In this document: positions 59,152-64,000 of the stretch, in pieces
Numbering within the stretch: the first letter of the stretch is position 1
Layout: every line of letters begins with the position of its first letter
The notes under the pieces: model-generated
Told to the model about the DNA's origin: nothing
The model's database searches: none
The model's input: only the letters and a program-made list of their open reading frames with translations
Made by a program: the position numbers and the translations under genes
NCBI GenBank assembly: GCA_030549335.1
Contig: CM060188.1
Span: 64,796,696 to 64,860,695, forward strand
Origin: Pontederia crassipes
Lineage: Eukaryota > Streptophyta > Magnoliopsida > Commelinales > Pontederiaceae
Direction of reading: 5' to 3'
DNA length: 64,000 nt

Positions 59152-59246
59152 GATGGCGGTTGCTAGGAAGGTATGCTCCTATTTACGCAACCCCTTCGTC
59201 ATTTGCATGGCAGAGAGGGTCTTTAGCTTTAGATCTCCTTCTATCT

Positions 59247-60731
59247 TCACGGGAACGTTGTAAGGTCCATTGGGTCAAAGATGACCATCGAATTGGTGAG
59301 CGAGATGACACATACAACAATGTGTTGTAAAAAAAATATGCATGTCACCACTTCGTAGTCATCCACCGGTGCCATCATCACGTCAAAGCTCCCCGACCAC
59401 TTGCCGATGTAAATATTCACTTCAGGAGAAATTCCTGTGGTCGAGATAAACTTCGCGTTCACCGTTTTAAACATGACGAAAGTTTTCTTTAGTGGCAGCT
59501 TTAGCTTCTTGGCAGTCACTTCTGACATGAACAACTCTGATGCTCCTGTGTCGATGAAAGTGTTGAAAACTTGCCCTTTTAACTCGATGTCCGCATAAAG
59601 CCAAACAGTCGATAAGGAACCCTTCGAGGCGTTGATGGCATTGAGGACGTGCATCGAACATGCCTCCTCCTTTTCCTTCTCATTAAAGCAATCGTCCTCC
59701 TCTTCAGGCAATCGCTTGTCCAATGTGGATCCTTGCAAATGTAGCAAGGCTTCAATGGATTTCCATCCCTCTTGAATCTATCATTGAACGGCCTCCTATC
59801 TTGGTAGCCCTTTCCCTTATCTTGGTAGTGCGGCCTGCCTCCTTGCGACTTTGGCTTCTCTCGCCCGTCATTACCCTTGCCCAAGGGCTTTGGTGGTGGG
59901 GTGCTCATTTTGGCATACTGCACGAATGACTCGGCAGTGGCGACTAGCGAGTGGAGGTTGGAGCAGTCCCATCGCTCCAACTCCATCATAGCCTAAGGCT
60001 TCAAACTCTTCACGCCAACAATGTGTCTTCGTCCACCTAAGAGTTCTGTAGGCGGAGCTCGGTGAACTCTTTCACGTACTCTTTTAACATGCCCTTCTCA
60101 ATGGGATTAATCTTGGCATCTAATCCCGACTTGGCAGGACAGAAGTAGTTTGTAAACTACATTTTGAAGTCATCCCACTTCTCAATGGGCTTAATGTTGC
60201 CACGTTCCACATTGTCGCAATGGCAACGCCACCGTAAGCTTACTGCATCTTGCAAGTAGAAGGATACGGTCCTTATCATCATCGCTTCTAAAGTCATGTC
60301 CAAGGTTTCCATGTACTCCTTTGCCAACCTCTCACTTTTTATGGCCTCGATTTTAGTATGTTGATTCTTGCCTCGTGCGGGCGGACATCTTGGGACGTCA
60401 CCCATCTCCATAACATCGCTTGAGCTCTTGCTTCATCTCGAACTCCATGATTGTCACCTCCATGAACTCGAGCTGCGTATACAACGACCCCATCTCATCC
60501 TACACTATTGTGATGTCCACGGTCTTCTCCAACCCTCCCTCCCTTGTGCGTTGTGAGTTGATCTTGCATCTCTCCCACATCCAGTTGAAATTGTTCGAGG
60601 TGTTTCTCGAAGACGGTCAAGACGTTCTTCGAGCGGGCGCGCCCTCGCTCTAGGTAACCCTTCTCCGGTGCGGCAGGCTTTTGGGTCATCTCCGAGTTCG
60701 ACGTTATTCCTCTTTGATCGTCGAATGCCAA
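59247..60731 (-). pseudogene. Chromovirus gag, zinc knuckle and protease
   Basis: Gag head at 60495-60731 (GITSNSEMTQKPAAPEKGYL), capsid pieces at 60157-60411 (FYLQDAVSLRWRCHCDNVE) and 59579-59989 (WDCSNLHSLVATAESFVQYA), then a zinc knuckle CYICKDPHWTSDC near 59750. Protease active site FIDTGAS at about 59540-59555 is intact (Asp-Thr-Gly), in the frame 59247-59747. Frameshifts separate the pieces, but the protease core is well kept. Confidence 0.9.
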
Positions 60732-60768
60732 CCTGAGCGGTCTCAGAGAAGTTATTCTGATACCAACT

Positions 60769-61211
60769 TATCACGGAGTCATTTTTCGCTCAACCGACTC
60801 ATGCAACACTCAACGTTTAGACAAGCTCTTTTGAACGCCTTGCGAAAGCTTTATAATGCCACATTCTTAATGCAACAGTTTTTGGGAAGCTTGGTCTCGA
60901 GCGGACGTTTCGGGGGAGGTGTTTGTGAAAAAATGAGCGTCTAGCGGAACACTCGCTTGAGGCACGATGTTAGATTTTGAAAAGCTTTAAAATTTTTGTT
61001 AAATAAATAAAATGATTACAAAGGCTTCAGGGGAGAACTAAGAGTTCCTCCTACTATACTTTATGCTCGTGAGGTAGATATGTGTAATGTGGGGGATAAG
61101 TTAGGGGGTGCATTTTTCTAAAGTGCATATTATAAAACTATCACTATCACACTTAAAAATAAAACTAAGTACAAAATTGACTAAAAAGAAAATGGGAAAG
61201 CCCTCGGGACA
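60769..61211 (-). repeat. 5' LTR of the chromovirus (443 bp)
   Basis: Matches 55816-56338 in TAGACAAGCTCTTTTGA, GCTTGAGGCACGAT, GTGCATATTATAAAA and CACTATCACACTTAAAAATA. It follows the outer LTR sequence directly. Confidence 0.88.
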
Positions 61212-61556
61212 TGCACCGCAGAGGAAGGAATCAGAGTGAGAGGAAGATATTGAAAATGGGAAAGAAGAAAACAGAGGAGGAGGGAGAGGTCGGGGCCTTA
61301 TAGGGTGGGGATCCTGACCGTTCACCTTCCCCTTGGAGGTGGAGAAGATCTCCACCTTGGATCTTCTGCAGCTGACTTCAATCCGGTAGGGAGAGAGAAA
61401 TAGAGGGGAGAAGAGACCAAATAGAAAGAAGGACCAAATAGAAAGAAGAAGGAATAGAAGGGGAACAATGGGAAAAAGACAAAACAAGTGGAAGGGAAGG
61501 GTCTCGGCCGAGATCCTTCAGTTTTCCTTTTTTTTCAACAGGGTGTTACAGGTAAA

Positions 61557-62649
61557 ATCATGTTCGATAAACATTGGTAAACAAGTAAACAATTTATTTG
61601 CAGACTAAGAAAATCTGAATTTAATTCTAGCTGGATTGATCTTTTACCAACTTTTAAATCCACAAGTCTTGCATGTAACTGAAAAATCATACGGGCCAAA
61701 TACGACGGTCGTAAGTTGTATCACGGGTTTATTTCATTAGTAACTCGTAAACAAATGACGAATTTGCTATAGGCCTATGAATATTATCTTTAAAAAATAA
61801 AATTTAATCATTTTTTTAAAATCTAATAAAATACCACATTGAAGAGAAAATGAATTCCCATAAAAAAATAAATTGTATAAAAAAAGTTTGAACCTTTTTC
61901 CAAAGTTAATCTAAATTTTTATTTTTTTCATAAATTGTCATGAACTTTTAAAGTAGTTGTAAATATTAATTTGTTATTATAATTATATTAATAAATATTA
62001 ATTCAATGATCATCACATTTTTTATTTTTTTTACATATCACAAACTTTGAACTTTAAAATTGATTAAAATTAGTATTTATCATTTTTTTTAAAACTTTGA
62101 CGCTATAAAAAGATAAGCAAATTTAGCTTATATAAATTTAAAGTTATATTATATTTATATGTAATGAAGTAAAAATATATTAAGTTATGACTTTATATTC
62201 AATTACACTTTTAATTATAACATAGGATAAAATTCAAATATAATGTCAATTTTGCAAACAAAAATTTATAAAACACTAATCTTAATCATTTTTAGGATTT
62301 AAAATTTTGTCATATGTAATTCACTTATCCATGTAATGATCGCTGAATTAAAGTAATAAAAAATAGTAAACTATATTTGTAACTAATTTAAAATTTTATG
62401 TAAAAGTTCATATTTTTTAAGTATTTTACCCAAAAATTAGAGATTAATGGGCATGTATAGCATTCTAATCTACATCTTAATGTGGAGAACTTATTTCTAT
62501 TATTTGATTAATTTAATGATTATAATGTATAATTAATTAAGATCATATTATTTTTATTGTCGTGATTAAATCATTTAATAAATATTAATAACTCAGCAAT
62601 CACAATTTATTTAGTTTCAAATGATTTTTATTATCAAATTATTTAAAAG
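61557..62649. other. AT-rich sequence without recognised features
   Basis: Very AT-rich, no coding or element ends recognised. It lies to the right of the split gypsy LTR. Confidence 0.5.
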
Positions 62650-62661
62650 AATATTTATTAC

Positions 62662-62764
62662 AAACAAACAATAACAAAATCTTATCCCACTAGGTGGGGT
62701 CGGCTACATGAATCATACGACGTCATTTCGCTCTATTAGTAACCAAATCTTTCAGTATATTAGT
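62662..62764 (-). mobile_element. Au-type SINE 3' part, copy 3 (103 bp)
   Basis: The minus strand reads GCCGACCCCACCTAGTGGGA and ends in a TTG-derived tail (TTTTGTTATTGTTTGTTTG). AATATTTATTAC flanks both sides (62650-62661 and 62765-62776), a 12-bp target duplication. The longest of three copies in this window. Confidence 0.8.
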
Positions 62765-62776
62765 AATATTTATTAC

Positions 62777-62802
62777 TTTAATAATAATAATAATAATATC
62801 CT
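62777..62802. repeat. TAA microsatellite
   Basis: Short run of TAATAATAATAATAATAAT next to the SINE's right-hand target duplication. Confidence 0.8.
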
Positions 62803-62969
62803 ATATTATCACGCATGTTTTACATATTCCGAAGTATATTCCAAAAACACACTCGAAAAAGTTCTCCGGCATATACTCAAAACAAAAGTATATGCCAAGA
62901 ATAAGTCAGAAACGGTCCTCGGCGTGAGATATGATTACAAAAGTTTTTTCTTTGGGTCAAAGTAATATT

Positions 62970-63447
62970 TTTTTTTAAAGAAAAAGATGTTATCGATTAA
63001 TATAAGCTCCAATACAGTCTGAGTACAAAAGTTGGAGAGTCTCCGGAGGAGCACCATCTCAAAAAATGTCCAAAAGGCTCCTTCTACCTCTATTCATTAG
63101 AAAATCAGTGACTTTGTTAGTCTCTCTAATACAGTGTGTACATTTAAAATTTTGAAAAACTAAAATAACTTGTCTTAATTCAGCAATCAACGTTCAGATC
63201 CTCCAGGGACAACTCGACTCTCTATTGATAATTGCAACAAGGTTGGAAGAGTCGCATTCCAGCCAAACATGATTATAGCCTGCATCCCGACATCTCCGAA
63301 CACCCTACAGCACCCCAAGCCTCCGCCCAGAGCACATTCGAAACCGCACAATGAAGAGCACCTGCCATTATGAAACCTCCATTAGTATTTCTGATAATAA
63401 ACCCCGCCCCCCAAGCTCCCCGGGGTTGGTGAAGGACCCATCAGAGT
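62970..63447 (-). mobile_element. 5'-truncated LINE with RNase H domain
   Basis: Minus-strand reading gives SDGSFTNPGELGG, IMAGALHCAVSN, HVWLECDSSNLVAIINRESS and a TNKVTDFLMNRGRRS-like end, the RNase H fold of plant L1 LINEs (catalytic Asp in SDGS and ECDS). Frames shift several times. A T-tract on the plus strand (62967-62976) is the reversed poly(A) tail. GGGTCAAAGTAATATT flanks both ends (62954-62969 and 63448-63463), a perfect 16-bp target duplication. Confidence 0.88.
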
Positions 63448-63463
63448 GGGTCAAAGTAATATT

Positions 63464-64000
63464 AGAAAACAAGAGAAATGTGATTTGAAAAAAAACTAAA
63501 TCCAAGATTACTAATTATTTGAGTTTTTTTTTAAATTTGAAACTTAATTCAACCACCAATGTATTTCGGTTAAAAAATAGATGGAATCAGACCATTTCAG
63601 CTAGTTCCCCAGATGTCCCCTTACATGTATAGCATATATAGCATTTCAAGGAAAAAAATATAATGCATAAATCGTATTGCAACAAATATTGTAAATACAA
63701 TTTCATTTTTTATATGAAAATTTTATATTATAAAATTATTAGCTATTAAATTAGTATGCATTAGTCTTTAAAGCTTAACTTATGATTTTATTTTATTTTG
63801 ATTATTGGCAATATGTGGTTTGTTTTAACATATTTTTAAAAAATATAATTTTTTTAACTATTTGATTTGATTGGTTCGATATGAAAATGAAGACTTATTG
63901 TCTAGTCCAATCCCAACAATTATGATATGAACAGTAATTTCTTATATGAGTAAGTCTAATGACAACCTTATAATTTCTTATATGAATAAGTCTAATGATA
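63464..64000. other. AT-rich right edge without recognised features
   Basis: No gene, RNA or element ends seen. A near-duplicate of AACCTTATAATTTCTTATAT-type text occurs twice near the very end (TTTCTTATATGARTAAGTCTAATGA at about 63938 and 63975). Confidence 0.5.

Larger units (their letters stand above)
55816..61211 (-). mobile_element. Chromovirus (Ty3/gypsy with chromodomain), full-length, mutated
   Basis: LTRs at 55816-56338 and 60769-61211, TGTC... to ...GACA. The tRNA-iMet-type primer site lies at about 60755-60766 and the purine tract (GTGGGGAAGA) at 56339-56352. Domain order on the minus strand: gag, zinc knuckle, protease, RT, RNase H, integrase, chromodomain. Frames are long but broken several times. 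The LTR pair has diverged visibly (443 against 523 bp), so this is not a recent insertion. Reina-like from LTR size and gag wording, by inference. The flanks (GCGCA / TGCAC) are not a clean duplication. Confidence 0.9.
55370..61556 (-). mobile_element. 5' LTR and primer site of a gypsy element, split by a chromovirus
   Basis: The minus strand begins TGTAACACCCTG at 61556, has TATA-like CTTATAAGGC near 61300 upstream of a GA-rich leader, is interrupted at 61211/55816, resumes and ends near 55388. TGGTATCAGAG (55370-55382 region) is the primer site. The LTR is about 770 bp without the insertion. Its interior is lost after the gag start. Confidence 0.65.

Overview
This is nuclear DNA from a flowering plant. 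It holds two intron-containing plant gene loci near the left end (a growth-regulating factor with a miR396 site and a trans-Golgi syntaxin), and almost everything else is nested, decayed transposable elements with tRNA-primed LTR retrotransposon architecture. There is no operon, Shine-Dalgarno or other prokaryotic organisation. The GRF protein looks monocot-like to me, but that is only an impression; the species cannot be fixed from this window.

Layout. 1-3.95 kb: 5' two thirds of a GRF transcription-factor gene on the minus strand (three exons visible, QLQ and WRC domains), running off the left edge. 4-6.1 kb: intergenic. 6.3-10.75 kb: a SYP41/42/43-type syntaxin locus on the minus strand that keeps its exons but carries a nonsense codon just before the membrane anchor and frame conflicts at early junctions, so I call it a pseudogene. 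11-18.6 kb: gypsy LTR-like debris and a MITE. 18.6-22.86 kb: a decayed, 5'-truncated gypsy element (minus). 22.86-48.70 kb: one Copia element (plus) of Sirevirus-like layout with a third, env-position ORF, swollen by insertions: a fold-back element in gag, a gag-only Copia element in integrase, and an 11.6 kb gypsy complex in RNase H that contains a complete non-autonomous gypsy element (37675-42800, perfect 5-bp target duplication) whose own 5' LTR carries a Tourist-like MITE. 48.7-53.3 kb: AT-rich repeats and a Del/Tekay-type LTR fragment holding a solo Copia LTR. 55-61.6 kb: the 5' end of another gypsy element (LTR, primer-binding site, start of gag) whose LTR was hit by a full-length but mutated chromovirus with a chromodomain. 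62.6-63.5 kb: a short Au-type SINE and a 5'-truncated LINE, both with target-site duplications.

How things relate. The GRF should act with GIF co-activators and be restrained by miR396; an upstream ORF may add translational control. The syntaxin locus would have encoded the Qa-SNARE of the trans-Golgi network but probably no longer does. The gypsy element at 18.6 kb (with RT and integrase remains) and the element at 37.7-42.8 kb (no RT) share LTRs, so they are an autonomous/non-autonomous pair. The latter carries an unexplained long reading frame where polymerase should be. Several unrelated LTR families here each hold arrays of short, near-palindromic words, the most unusual recurring pattern in the window.
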